Source of the DNA: Sclerodactyla briareus
Lineage: Eukaryota > Echinodermata > Holothuroidea > Dendrochirotida > Sclerodactylidae
Length of the DNA: 64,000 nucleotides
Direction: 5' to 3'
NCBI GenBank assembly: GCA_026419785.1
Contig: JAODTK010005659.1
Location: 1 to 64,000, forward strand
Numbering within the stretch: the first letter of the stretch is position 1; each line of letters starts with the position of its first letter. Positions 1-12,560 of this stretch are shown here, one piece after another. Below the pieces are notes generated by a model. That model had not been told where the DNA came from. It did not search any database and saw only the letters and a list, made by a program, of their open reading frames with translations. The position numbers and the translations under genes were made by a program.

Positions 1-2025
1 GGAACATGAAGGTACAGCGACATGAATATTAAATTAATTTGAATGACTGTATTGTTGCTTTACAAAAGGTGAAGGCTACACGGAACCCTCGTTTGGTTGC
101 ACCCCCCCCCCTCCTCAACAAGCAGTGTGAGGCCTGACCTGAGGTGAAGGGGGAAGTATTTGTTGTTGTTTATGAGGCGTGGAGGGGAAGGGGTAGGGGA
201 GGTGATTGACAGGGATGATACAGCATGCCTAGCGGCGGAGGGATACCTGTAGCAGTTTGCCGACATTGTTTGGACTCTGGTGCATCGGTCACATTCAGGT
301 CCAACTTCCAACTATAAGTTTGGTATCTTGCGCCACTGACCTCGGTCTGCGGTATATTCGTTAGCACAGGTTGTGAATGCTCATCTCGCATGTGGTTCAG
401 TATATTCTTTGGAAAATTGAGTCACGCCATAACCCTACGCGTGCTCTTCTCGATTGTGTATCTCAGAAGAAGGCAAAATAGGGTACGCATGGAATGTTAG
501 TTATGGTCTGTGTTCCTTGAACTCATCTTGGCTGCATTGTGGAGTGGCTCATCCATATGTTCCCTGAAATTTGGCTCCCCCGTGTATTCACGAGCCGGTG
601 CATATTGGTCGAAGGGGGTGAGCGGCCAACTCTAACCTGAAGGAAATGTAGAGAACATTTGAATCTTGTGGCCTGTTCCAAAGTGCAGTGTGTTCTATCC
701 AATATGGATATATGTTTTCATAGCTTATGTGTTCACTCTCCCTGCAGTGTGTGGGGGGTGGGGGGGGCACTTGGGCACGCATGCTTCCACTCGGTCAGAT
801 CATTTCCGCGTATTTTGGGGGAGGACCCCAAACCAGCCTCCTGGTGGGGGGGGGGAAGACGTTTTTTCATTGATTCGCGACACTTTAGTATGTGTCTATA
901 GGAGGGCAGGAGAGTCAAGCTGGAGTGAAGCCCAGTAGGGGCCCCTACTGCTGTCAGTTGGGACCACCGTCTGATTCATCTTCGGTTTTCTCTACCACCA
1001 CCCCCCAAAAGCATGCTCTACCTCGGTGGTGGTAGGTACCCGCCAATTTAGGTTGTGAACGACCTGCTAATAATACTGGCGCAAAAAATCCTAATATAAT
1101 ACAAAATCATGATGGATTTCATTCGTATTTTATTGACGTTATTGTTGAAAAAATTTTCCACAATGTTCAACTTTGAAGTTTGCGTAGCGGCTCCGCGGTA
1201 TCTGTCGAAATAAACTTTCCCAGACAATGCGTCTCTCAGAATTGTCTTGGCGGCAGGATGTTGAGAGTTGAAAAATTGGGGCTATATCGATGGTCCCAGG
1301 GTTCGATGTGCCCCGACGCGTTTGTGTTCCCCAGTTGATTTATTATTTATTTATTCTCAATTATGAGACTCGGACGATCCACATTTTCGTGTTTACACCT
1401 GCTAGCGCACACGGAGGGAAACGATTGTTTCGCAATTCTGGTCTTCCATATGCGTTGAACAAAACCATTTCTTGTGGAACATTGTTTTCAGACTGCCCTG
1501 TGTTTTTTTTTACTGTATGAATTTCGCGAGTGACACTTTTACATCGGACTCCGGGAACATGAACTGGGAACTCGGGAACAGCGGGAGACCCCGACCGAAA
1601 ATGGCTGTGTGTGAGACAAAGACATAATTGTAGACCAGGTCCCCAGGAATAGTGGTATTCCCCCCCCCCCCTCCCTCCCAATTCCTCATTTCCATATTGA
1701 CACATCGTGCAGTAGTTTACCAAGTGGTAGGAGAGAGCAGTCTCGGAAGATGTAGGACTAAATCTGCCAAGTCAGAATGAGATATGCCGTTGAGACAACG
1801 GACACTATTAGACTAGGCACTTTTTTGACATGTAAAAAAACAAAAACATATCGCCTCACACCACTCGACACAAACGATTGAAACATAACACACAAAATGC
1901 GTGATAAAACATCGAAGCACTTGAAGAGAAAAAGCAGACCCGGGGTGGGTCACATGACGGAGAAAACAAAACGCTACGAGAAACAAAAATAGTTGCATAA
2001 TGGCTCATCTGGGATCGAATTCCAG
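1..2025. repeat. Dispersed repeat X, copy 1
   Basis: This stretch aligns along nearly all its length to 8,576-10,549 in the same orientation. Shared landmarks include AACATGAAGGTACAGCG at the start, the C-run followed by CTCCTCAA, GGGGCCCCTACTGCTGTCAG near 940, and the A-rich block with ACATATCGC before the end. The copies differ by many one-base indels and by some replaced blocks, for example 1,680-1,790. No open frame is kept in both copies, so I see no protein. The right edge ends in GTTGCATAATGGCTC, matching the sequence next to the tRNA-like head of copy 2. The family is unknown to me. Confidence 0.75.
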
Positions 2026-2959
2026 AGCTACCAACTTTTTTCTCCAGGAGGCTGTTACTTGGCAGTTTTCACTCCATGTAAGCTGACTGCAGTGGAGTTT
2101 TGGGGGTTTCTGGGGTTCTGTTTCAGGCTGTGGGCAGTTAATGTTGAACTTGAATTTTCTGCTCTCTAGATATGGGAAAGGGGTGGATCCTGAGTTCACT
2201 GAATTGGAGAGAGGACTAAGTCTCGTGAGATATCTGAAGAATGGAAAAACACTCAACATTGGATCAGATGTATTGGTTGTAAAATATGGAGAGTACGAGC
2301 CCTAGATTGTTCGTCCAGCCCGGTCTTCAAGGCAGTTCAAATCACGAGTGTACCACAATCTTGGTGTCTCATTGAATATATTATTTGACCTTTTGAACTC
2401 AGGGCGAATACCGGCTTTCCAGGTTGTTAGTCGTCAGTACAGGGGTAATGGACTACAACAAACTGGCCTATATTACATTGGTTCTGGTTCACGGAATGTG
2501 AAACCACCATTGCTAGTCAGATGGCTGGTGTATTACTGTACGCATCTCGACCTGTACAGTTAGTTTGGGTGTGGCCAATTGAAATGACCTTTAGGATTGA
2601 AAGCGGGCATAGTTCTCTCACTTTTACAGCTGCTGTGAAATACAAATCTATAAGCCATACCACCTATGTCAAGGCAAATTTAGCAAGTGTAATTGATTCG
2701 CACGTTTGGGTTATCAACTGGCATTTTGATTAGCACTGCAGAAAAATTGAATAGCATAAAACAAATCTTAGTTAGCAACAAAGTTCTGCATGTATTTCTA
2801 CTCACAGCATTTAAGTTCACGGAGATAAACATATGTCGATATGGAGAAGATGGTTCAGGTGCTCCATTTCTCAGTCGCTTTACACTCTTCTCATGGATGA
2901 AAATGCCCGTTCTACTTTGGCATTTGTTACAGGTAGAAGTTTAAGCACAATGAACAAAT
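2026..2959. other. No recognised feature
   Basis: Moderately AT-rich sequence. Open frames are below 85 codons and show no known motif or convincing splice pair. Confidence 0.5.
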
Positions 2960-3655
2960 GCAGGAATGGTGGGTATTGTGCCTTTACGATTCCTGTGACT
3001 CCCTCTCTACCATCGACTGCTTGCAAACTATTACTGCACAAGTTATCTGTATAGGCAATGGGTACATGGAAGATAATGCCACCCCATGCCATTTACGTTC
3101 ATGCTTCATCCCATAGCTACATGACAGGGCAAATCCTCAACGGAAACATTTTTCTGGCCGTAGTTGATGTTTTCACAGGCAAATTGTATTTGTGTGAATA
3201 TAATATGAAAACAAAATGAAATTTCAATGGCTTCAATAATTCCCGCAAGGTAGCAGCAGTAGGGCCTAAGCTATGAAATTGCTATGATTTCTAAAGGGAC
3301 CACAATAGCTGCAGTAGATCAGCAAGTGATACCCTGGAGACACCTTGCAAATAACATGATTCAGTCTTTTGGAATGTGTTGTATCAACCACTACAGTGCC
3401 TGTTCTTATTTGAGATTTTACAATGTTTTCAGATTGCAGATGTTAACGTTATTTATCAGTGACTTGGTCCCATTCAACATGGTCAACATAGAATGGGGGA
3501 CATTACACAAGTCTACAAAATCATGTCAGTTGGAAGGTATTCAATGTCTGGCTCTTCCTAGTGTTTTCTCTCATGTCCTGCAGTGTTACGGCATGTTGAC
3601 ACACAATTGTATGCATACATTGTGACTGAAGTACCAAGATCGGACTGGTTGAACA
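2960..3655. repeat. Dispersed repeat Y, copy 1
   Basis: This block aligns to 6,745-7,400 in direct orientation. Shared landmarks are GACTCCCTCTCT, GCTTCATCCCATAGCTACAT, AAGGTAGC(C)AGCAGTAGGGCC, AATAACATGATTCA and TTTTCAGATTGCAGAT. The copies differ by many substitutions and indels. The 113-codon frame at 3,284-3,625 is not preserved in the other copy, so it is probably not coding. Confidence 0.75.
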
Positions 3656-3925
3656 CGGTGCAAAATTTGTTATTACTTTGTGGAAATCAAAGTGCGGAGT
3701 GTTCTGCATAAAAATCATTTGTATGTCGGGATTTTGAGTTTGAGTTAACCACAGAACAAAGTACCGAATTTTGATTCGCAGTACATCAGCGTAAGAAATA
3801 TTCTCGCATGCCCTTTTGACTCGTAAACTGCGATGCGAACCCGACTAAATTGTGCCGCCTATTGTAATTAGAATCACTCCAGGGATGACCATATGGCATC
3901 AAGGCAAATTAGGTACTATCAGTAA
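3656..3925. other. No recognised feature
   Basis: Spacer between repeats Y and Z. No motif recognised. Confidence 0.4.
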
Positions 3926-4475
3926 CTATCTATCTGTCCATCTGTCTATCTGTCTACATCTGTCTGTCCAGTATGTTAAGCAATTGCCTTTTGTCCCTAA
4001 AAAGTCCATCTGTGATAATGTCCACTAACTTGAACAAAATGTTTATTGCCATGAGACAGTTTGACTTTGAAGGTCATGCGTCAAAAGGTATCAAGGGCAA
4101 ATGTAGGCATTATGTGTGGAATTTGAAAATGTATTCCTCACTCAATTATATACAATGGATTTTTTTTGGCTGATTTTTGGGATGCAACATCTTATATTGC
4201 GTAGAAGTAACTCTGATGGAAAAGAAGGCCAAAACAGAATACTTGAGGCATGTTGACCAACTTGGACCCATTGTTCAATTTGGGACATCTTCAGTCATGG
4301 CCGTCAGGTCATAGGGTCAATAAAATGCACCAGATCAAAAGTCGTTAGAGGGGCACGATAGGCATCGATTGAAACTGCCTTCTGGCCTCATGCTCTTGAA
4401 AATTTGACAAATAATTGTACATTTTTCGTCTTGGTACATTTGGCGGTTGAGCTACAGCACTATGGTGCCTAGGTT
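3926..4475. repeat. Repeat family Z, short copy
   Basis: The block starts with a CTATCTGTC-type microsatellite (3,926-3,969). It continues with a module holding ATTGCCTTTTG, GTCCATCTGTGATAATGTCC, CAAAATGTTTATTG, GAAGGTCA and TAGGCATTATGTG, and closes with GAGCTACAGCACTATGGTGC. The same opening, module and closing motif bracket 49,265-51,300, which has about 1.5 kb of extra interior. This copy looks like a compact member of the family. No coding sequence is seen. Confidence 0.6.
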
Positions 4476-5164
4476 GAACATGCTGGCTAAATACATCCAG
4501 GTGCTGTATTGACTGATTGATTAGAATACTGGTCAGGCAAGAATATTGTGACCCACCTCCAATACAATGGTGAATTTATTTGCGGGCGCCACGCATGGAG
4601 GTTCAAAATTTGTATAACACCAATAAATCCAAGTCAATAATCAACTATGACAGGTGTGGGAATTATCTCCCTTTCATGAAAGGCAATTATTGCAACATTC
4701 AATGTTTTGGGCTAAGTCTCCAATTCTTCAATGGGTAGGATCGCGCCATACAAGGGAAGGTGAATGTACAGAGGTATTGTCCATCGTTGTAACCTCTCTT
4801 GTTCCAACAAACATAGTTTTGTTGATTTGAATCAGAGGCTTGGATTAAACATATTGTAAAGTAATTTCACTCAACAGACATCATATCACCTGCCATGGGT
4901 ATATGTACACGCTATTAGCCAGCAAGGTGTGAACCATTGCTATGCAGTATAATGCATATTGATTGGATCCAATGTCAGCTTGACAGTTAATGTGGGCATG
5001 GGTGTGAATTATTGACTCAAATTGAGTATTATATAATACTTGGACCCTCAGTACTGTCAGCTTACCAATTTGATCTAACAATTAATTATTGCAATTAATT
5101 GGCATTCACCCATTCAGAAGTGCACGCTCTATGATCAGGATAGGAAAGATAATAATCTGGGTTT
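4476..5164. other. No recognised feature
   Basis: AT-rich sequence with only short open frames. Confidence 0.4.
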
Positions 5165-5540
5165 CATGCGGAGAGGGGGGGGGGGGGGCTAGTGGTTCAG
5201 TGTAGTACCTCTGAATACAGAAACAACCATGGACCCAGGGTATGCCAGCAGCACCAAGTGATTTGGTGGGACTGGCCTGAATTTTGTGAGTCTGCCCCAT
5301 ATGCATTCACAGTACATTGTAGCTTGAGGTCTGTATTGATTATAGATAGGATGGGAAGTAAGCTCTGGGTTCTGGGGAACGAGAGGGGGGGGAGGGGGAG
5401 AACAATAATGTGTTCAATGGGTTACCCTGAATACAGAAAACCATGGACCCATGTTATGCCAGCAGCACCAAGGGATATGGTGGACTGCTGAATTTTGTGA
5501 GGTCTGCCCCATATTCATTCACAGTAGCTTGCAAGTATGT
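5165..5540. repeat. Two-unit tandem duplication, ~225 bp period
   Basis: Each unit begins with a G-rich run (5,174-5,188 and 5,385-5,399). Shared blocks follow: CTGAATACAGAAA, CCATGGACCCA, ATGCCAGCAGCACCAAG and TGAATTTTGTGAG(G)TCTGCCCCATAT. The units are diverged, so this is a local duplication that has aged or is noisily sequenced. Confidence 0.75.
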
Positions 5541-6744
5541 ATGCTCTCTTATTCTCAAGAAATCAATCTAGTACATATTACATAAATGTCACTCATTGTA
5601 TGTTACTATGGAACACACATGCATCAGTATGCCATTTTGGATCATGAGCAAGTTCTGGGCAAATCACCAAGTGTATAGTGTATGTTATTGAACTGACAAT
5701 CTAAAACTTTGCTCATTCTGATAACTCCGATACTAAAATGCTGTACTTCCTATACTAAAAATTTGAAAGATTAGCTTACAGGATTACAGAGAAGCTTCGA
5801 CAAGGTACCTCCTAAGCATCTGACTACAAGCTCCAACACTCTGGCACAGATCATCACATGGATTAAAGGCTTTTTTGAATCCTGTACCCATTTGTGTGTT
5901 TTCGATGGTGTTAAATAGTAACTTGGTGCTTCTGTCGGTTACCTCAGGGACTGGTTCTTGGACCATTGCTTTTCTCTCTATGATATTAATGTCTCTACTT
6001 GCGAACTCTATAATCGTTGCGATCGCTGCATTTTGTATCAAACTCATCAGTTGCATCAAGGACAGTCATATCTGTGACTCCAACAAGGACCTGGATGAAT
6101 TTGTCATTTAGGATTTAAAAAACGTATCCACATTGCAGACAAAAGCTGAATGCGAATATTACGGAATAAAGACATGAAACGTTGAAATGAATAAGAAGAC
6201 ATCAAAATAAATAATTAATGTAAAAAGTAATATTCACAGACAAAAAAATGAACTAAAGGCAAGATCATGAGTAAAACTACGACCAGGGCAAGGAGAAAGA
6301 CTAGAGTTGAATATTACACATCATGGGCGCGTTTAGGCGATGTCAGTCAGAGAATGGGTTGGGCTATTATACCTCCTGTTTGTTCTACACAGGGCTCGAA
6401 AAATATTTTGAAATTTAGTAGCCCTCGGGCTCCAAGTGCTGAATTTGGTAGCCCGTAAGGGCGGACTGGGTGTCCATGATTTCCCGGTGTTTAAAATGTT
6501 AAGTTCATGCAACTTACTAACGCACTGAAGAAATTGAGGCAATTTAGTAATAGTCAGCTGTTTGCTAGGGTTTCCAATGTGGGGGGCGCCATTCCCCCTC
6601 TCATTTTTCAAAGGGGGATTTTGAAATCAGGGGGGGGGTCTCAGAAAATAAGCTCAGTGAATTTTCTGTACCATGCACTGGCATGCCGCCGAAATTGCCG
6701 TTTTTACATAGGAAGAGTGTGTTTGCTAAGGGGTTAGCCTCCTT
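5541..6744. other. No recognised gene; overlapping antisense ORFs
   Basis: A 91-codon minus frame (5,784-6,059) overlaps a hydrophobic 78-codon plus frame (5,875-6,111). They lie on opposite strands over the same DNA, neither has a recognised domain, and at most one could be real. The later part (6,390-6,640) has GGCTCGAAAAATATTTTG and G-rich runs but no identified feature. Confidence 0.35.
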
Positions 6745-7400
6745 GTGCCCAATTGTTCCTGACTCCCTCTCTCCAATCCTGCAGTGCAAGCTATTGCTAC
6801 ACAAGGTTACACTGTATATAGGCCGTGGGTACCTGGGGATAAACACCCATGCCATACCATTCCTGCTTCATCCGATAGCTACATGACGTCGCCGAAAGGG
6901 CAATCCTCAACGGCAACCTTTTTCGCCATAGGGAATGTTCTTCCATGCAAAATTGTCTTTGGTGAATAAATGAGGAAAAATATGATAATTTTTAAATGGC
7001 ATTTAATGGACATGACTAATTCCCACAAGGTAGCCAGCAGTAGGGCCTAAGCTACGAATTGCTATTTTTTTTTTAAGTTTGGACAGGGACCACACGAGCC
7101 TAGCCTCAGATAAGTAATTCCTGAAGACACCATGCAAATAACATGATTCAATCTTTTGGGAATGTGATTGTATAACCCATCTACATGCTGTTCCGTATTG
7201 TGATTTAAGTTTTCAGATTGCAGATTTAACGTTATTTTACAGTGAATTGGTTCCATTCCACATGGTTAACATGGCATGTGTGCAGGCACCAGTTAACTAC
7301 AAAATCACGAAAGTATGATGTGCGATAAAAATGGGGTTTTCTCTCATGCATGCAGTGTTACGTTACAATGTCTGAAACACATGAGATTAGTATGCATACA
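6745..7400. repeat. Dispersed repeat Y, copy 2
   Basis: Diverged direct copy of 2,960-3,655, sharing GACTCCCTCTCT, GCTTCATCCGATAGCTACAT, CAGCAGTAGGGCCTAAGCTA, AATAACATGATTCA and TTTTCAGATTGCAGAT. It carries its own indels, including a T-run near 7,067. No protein is supported. Confidence 0.75.
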
Positions 7401-8575
7401 TGTGCGGATCGCACAGTCCGCACCTTACGGAGGCCATCCAAATTCCCTTTAGCGTCCCCACGCCTCTGTCAGGCAGCGTTTTAATCTGGCTGACTTGGAA
7501 CGCAGTGAATAGAATTTATTCAACTGTCGAACAATACACAGAAGCCATTGCCTCCTGACGGCCCTCTCTTATGAGCAAGCGGTAATCCTCTCAGCACCGC
7601 CTGCGACGGCGACCTGTTTGTAATTCCTCTCACCACTATCAAAGAAATAATCCCACGACGTCTAAGTGACCTCTTAGCAGGCTATGCAACTGTGAAGAGC
7701 TTTAACGAGAGATACCATTAGTTCCATAACTAGGCCTAGGCTAAGTTGATATGTAGAGACCAACCTATTGTACAGTACGGACCCGTCGAGGCTGAGATTA
7801 GCTTTGAGGATATACCGTCAAGTATCACGAAAATCATCGTTAAATGCATGCTCAAATTGGGCTGATGAAAAGCGCTGGTTTCGATGAGAGTTGTAGTACA
7901 GATTCGATGCAACAACATTGTTGGTGCGTTTAAAATCCTAACAATAGCGACCGAAAAGGTGAATAGGCGACGAGTATAACAACGCGAACAGGATAGCGTG
8001 ATCGATTGGTCCTGGCACCGGCACAAGCTAGGGCCCGCTCAAAGTGTTATGTGGTAGTAAGCTCGTAGTACCACTATACCGACTTAGTATATAGGCTAGA
8101 TTAATACATGACATCGTTGAAAGGGCTATGGGTCTGGTTTGGTCAGGGTTAGCCGCGCTTAGCTGACCTTTCTACTCCAGCAACAATGAACCGCGGTAAT
8201 GATTAAATAGTGGAGGTTGTTTTAGCTGTAATAAATTACTGCAGAGCCTCCAGTAGACACGAAATTGGCATTCTAAAAGAGAAATAGGTAGCTTAGTATC
8301 GTATTATTCCAAATGTAAATTCACGTAAAGCTATCGAGCCCTTGTAAGTCCCCAAAACTATAATTAAAATAAAAAAAAAATTTGTAAAATTTCAGGAAAA
8401 TAGTTTCGATCGCTCTTTTTGTGTACAAGCGAATTATCATGTATTTATTGTTAGGCTTCACGATACAAAGTCGCGATCGGATGCACAATTCGTGGGTTTT
8501 CCCCACGAGCGATGTACTCCAGTGTCTTTACTGCCATTGAATGTTTAATAAGAAAATATAATGTAAGTGTTGAAG
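7401..8575. other. No recognised feature
   Basis: Mixed-composition sequence between Y copy 2 and X copy 2. The longest frame (96 codons, minus, 7,736-8,026) has no recognisable motif. Confidence 0.4.
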
Positions 8576-10549
8576 TAACATGAAGGTACAGCGCATGAAT
8601 ATTAAATTATTGAATAAGATATGTGTTATCTTCTACAAATGTGACTGTCCACGGTAACACTAGTGTTGCACCCCCCCCTCCTCAAAAAGCAGGGTGAGCT
8701 GCCCTAGGTGAAGGGGAAGTATCGTTGTTGATGGTTTTATGAGTGCAGTGGAGGGGAGGGGTAGGGTTGAGGTTGGTTGTGACAGGGATATGAGTTAAGC
8801 TATGCCTTAGCGGCGGATACCTGGAGTCAAGTGCCTGTTACACTGTTGTGTGACTCTGGTGCATCTGTTCAATTCAGGTCAAACTTCCAACTATAGTGCT
8901 TGGTTATCTTGAATTCGCAATGACCTCGGTATGCAGGTATTTCGTTCGCACAGGGTGGAATGCCTCATCTCGCATGTTGATTCAGGATATCTTGGAACAT
9001 GGTCAAGCCATTAACGCTTATGCGTGACTCTTCGACTGGGTATCTCAGAAGAAGGAAATATGGTACATGGATGTTGAGTTAATGGTCCGTGGATAATTGA
9101 CTGCATTGTGGAGTGGCTCGCCTATGTTTCCCTGAAATTTGGCCCCCGTGTATTCACAGCGGAGCATATGGTCGAAGGGGGGAAAGCGCCCAACTCTAAC
9201 CTGAAGGAAATGTAGCTACATTTGAATCTTGGGCCTGTTCCAAAGTGCAGTTGTGTTCTATAATATGAAGATGTTTCAATTAGTGACTGGTTCACTCTCC
9301 CTGATGTGTGGGGGGGGGGGCACTGGGCACGCATGTAGTCCACTCGGTCAGGGCATTATTTCCGCGTATTTTGGGGGAGGACCAAACCAGCCTCCTGGGG
9401 GGGGGGGGGGAGAAGTTTTATTTCATTGATTCGGGACACTTTTCATGTGTCTATATATGTATATTGAAAGACAGTAGGGGCCCTACTGCTGTCAGTGGGA
9501 CCAACGTATGATTCATCTTCTGTTTTTCCACCAACCCCAAAAAGCATGCTCTAATCGGTGGTGGTACCCGCAATTAGGTTGTGTGAACGACCTGTTAATT
9601 AATACTGCGGCAAAAATCCTCATATGAATAAAAATCATATTGCTCATTCCTATTATGACGTTATTGTGAAAAAGGTTACAATGTTCAACTTTGAAGTTTG
9701 CACCAGCGGCTCTGCGGTGTCTGTCAAGTTAAACTTTTCCAGACAATGCGTCTCAGATGTGTCTTGGCGGCAGGATGTTGAGAGTCGAAATGGGGGCTAT
9801 ATCGATGGTCCCGGGGTTCGATGTTCCGAGGTTGTGTTCCCAGTTGATTTATATTTTATTTATTCTAATTTATGAGACTCGACGATCCACATTTTCGTGT
9901 TACACCTGCTAGGCACCGGAGGACGCGTTTCGAATTCTTGGTCTTCCATATGCGTGAACAAAACATTTTCTTGTGGAACAGTTGTTTCAGATGCCTGTGT
10001 TTTTTTACTGTTATGATTTCGCGAGTGAACTTTCACACAGGGAACATGAACTCGGGAACTCGGGAAATCGGGTAGACCCGAAAATTGTGTGTGAGACAAA
10101 GACATAATTGTAGAAACTAGGTCCCAGGAAGTGGTATTCCCTGAGCCCCCCGGAGCTCCGCGACTACACACTTCATGTGCTCATTTCCCTATTGACCCAT
10201 CGTGATCACTGCAGGGAGTTGACGTAAATTCTCGAGACCGCACGGATTTGTTTTGTAGACCCGACGATCTACGGGTTTATTTTGCCATTTGGGTGGATCC
10301 TCACTGCTGCAATGGCAGATTTATGCTGTATATGCGATGACGACAACGGAACTATTAGACTTAATGGCACCTTGTTTGACATGTAAAAAAACAAAAAACA
10401 TATCGCATCACACAACTCGACACCAACGATTGAAAACAAACAAGGCAACTGAGTGGAATAAAACATCGAAAGCACTTGAGAAAAAGCAGACCCGGTCAAT
10501 CTGAAGGAGAAAAACAAAAAACGCTACGAGAAACAAAATGTTGCATAAA
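8576..10549. repeat. Dispersed repeat X, copy 2
   Basis: Direct copy of 1-2,025, displaced by about 8.57 kb. It starts with AACATGAAGGTACAGCGCAT and ends with GAGAAACAAAATGTTGCATAA. Indels relative to copy 1 are frequent and scattered. Around 10,150-10,340 it has sequence that copy 1 lacks or has replaced. It abuts the tRNA-like segment at 10,550-10,634, so the minus strand may be the natural reading direction, with the tRNA-like part as a promoter head. Confidence 0.75.
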
Positions 10550-10634
10550 CGGCTCCTAATGGATCAAACCCGCGAACATTCGCATAACCAGCTCCGGGTT
10601 CCAGCCGCCGAACCGCTAGGCCACAGCACTCCGC
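10550..10634 (-). ncRNA. tRNA-like pol III promoter head (tRNA pseudogene or SINE head)
   Basis: On the minus strand this segment has TGGCCTAGCGGTT, a good A-box match, at 10,611-10,623 (written for the plus strand). It has GGGTTTGATCC, a near-consensus B-box, at 10,561-10,571. Their order and spacing suit a tRNA-type internal promoter. The 5' part (GGCGGAGTGCTG) and 3' part (AGGAGCCG) do not pair into a clean acceptor stem, so a functional tRNA is unlikely. Its position at the edge of repeat X suggests it heads that repeat. Confidence 0.45.
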
Positions 10635-11214
10635 CGAACTGTTAGGGCCGTCAATATCTCATTTAACTTGTTTAGCAACCTTACACGTGATGGTATGGAA
10701 GAGCTTTGTTGTGTTTTCGTTGTTTTTTATTCAAAAATTTCATGTGAAAGTTGATGTGTGGCTGGTTGTTTTAATGTTTTCTAATATGGGTTGTATTGCA
10801 TGGTGAACTGTTGATTCATTTATAATGTGTGGTACTTTGGTCGCTTCAAGTGAGCTACAACGGGCCATGCGATGGGTAGTTATTCGATCCAATCCCAATA
10901 TTATGAGCGTTGAAGAAGAAAAATGGGGAGGGGGATAGTTCTTACCTTGTGTTTCAGCCTATTTGACAGACCACGAACCATATTATATTGTGCACATTGA
11001 AGCATGGGCGTTGAGATTGCAGCTGGCACAGAGGGAACACGCGCCCCCCTCCAAAACTTTCGAGGAGTGGGAGGGGGAATATTATCAAATTCCCCATATT
11101 CGCATAGTATGGGAATAAATTTTCAGCGGGCCAACTGTGGTGTTTTATTTTTCGCCAATTTACAGAATTCTCTTGATAATAAAACACGAAAGATAATCTA
11201 TTTCAGTACTCAAA
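10635..11214. other. No recognised feature
   Basis: AT-rich flank to the left of the family 1 element. No motif recognised. Confidence 0.4.
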
Positions 11215-11320
11215 ACTTACCCCATATTGCACTTTTGCCACCCCACCGCGCCTTGAACATCTGCAACTTTACGTAGTCAGGGTGGCAACCTATCGTCCTT
11301 CTTATTTTGCCAGTTGAAAG
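11215..11320 (+). repeat. Left terminal inverted repeat, family 1 copy A
   Basis: Begins ACTTACCCCATATTGCAC and runs to about TTATTTTGCCAG. Its reverse complement is at 17,015-17,123 with scattered indels. Confidence 0.75.
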
Positions 11321-11649
11321 TTTAAGTTCATGAGCATTTTGGCTAAGGAAATTTCCACGATTTTTCATCGCCGAAAAATAACCCATATGCTTTCAATCGA
11401 CATTCAGGATCTTGCGAGAGGCAATTTTTTCCGACGTCGTATATCAGGAATGTTTATCCTTAGCGGGTTGCGTGCTATTGGTTTGGATTTATTTCTCCGC
11501 TCGATCCGTTTTGCTAAGTCCATATTTAGGCCTAGGCTGCTCCTAGCACCCAAGGGGTGTGCATGCTTCACCCGTAGCCAACACACGTGGGTGTGTGGTC
11601 TCCTATTGTGTTAGGTTCAGTCAGGCTGGACTGTTGTCGGGTGCTTTCC

Positions 11650-11735
11650 CTAGCTGAGCCCCCCCCCCTCTCCCTCCCTCCCTCCTCCTTGGGTTTTTCC
11701 CTTCCCTCCCTGTCCTTCTCCCGGGGGGGTGTGTG
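11650..11735. repeat. Pyrimidine-rich tract with CCTTGGGTTTTTCCC core
   Basis: C-runs and CCCTCCCTCC repeats lead into CCTTGGGTTTTTCCC and then a G-run. The equivalent tract occurs at 44,288-44,370 in family 1 copy B and at 28,275-28,372 in family 2, at a similar place inside the left end. This is one of the few interior blocks shared by the two families. Confidence 0.65.
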
Positions 11736-11844
11736 TCTCTCCGAGCGCAGCGCTAGAATGTTAGCAAGACGGGTTGAGTGAGAGACGGGGGAATAGGGAA
11801 TGGGGATACTTTGTTCGTTTAATGGGTTGGAGTCTAAGTTTAAC

Positions 11845-12560
11845 TCGGTCTTCGTAAGTTACGTTACGGCCGATTATTGTATTTGTATAGTCTATACTGA
11901 CAATACACTACGAGTTATGACATTCGTTATCATGTCGGAAGTGATTCCTTCTTGTGATATTGCTTTTGTATACCGTTCGTTATCGGATGATGTTTGTATT
12001 TTGTATTATTCGTATCTGCAATACACTCGTTACTAGGAACATTTCGCTTCTCTGTCGGAAGTGATTCCTATTTGTGAATTGTTACCGGCGATGATTGTTT
12101 GTATAGTTTATACACAAACACCAGTATTATGACATATGCTTCAGGGGGCTCGGAATGATCCTATTGTGAGGACTATGTTATACCGTTCGTTATCGTCTGT
12201 TGTTATGTATTTTGTGTAATCTTATACTGCAATACTTTCGTATTATGAACATGACATTTAGCCGTTCGTTACGGCTGATTGTTATGTATTTTGTATAATC
12301 TTATAATGCAATACAGTATTATGACATATCACATTTCTTTCGGACGTATTCCTATTTGTGATATTGTTGTTGGTATATCGTTCGGGAGGAGGTATACTCC
12401 TGAAGGCTATTTTCCGTAGCTGACGGTATGTATTGTGTCTTAATCGATATGCATCAGCTGTATTATGACATATCAACATTTCATGTCGACGTGATTCCCA
12501 CCAACACCTATTGTGATATTGTTATTGTATATCGTTCGGGGGAGGTTTACTCCTGAAGGA
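11845..12560. repeat. AT-rich tandem array, ~130-140 bp units
   Basis: The units repeat CGTTCGTTATCG, GTATTTTGTATAATCTTATA, GCAATACA, TATTATGACATAT and GGAAGTGATTCCTA, separated by TTGTGATATTG. About five imperfect units are visible. A shorter version is at 44,505-44,885. Its composition contrasts sharply with the GC-rich remainder of the element. Confidence 0.7.

Noticed and set aside
5784-6111. Overlapping 91-codon minus and 78-codon hydrophobic plus frames
   Set aside because: Antisense to each other, no recognised domain, no second copy and no clear splice borders. Kept only as a note.
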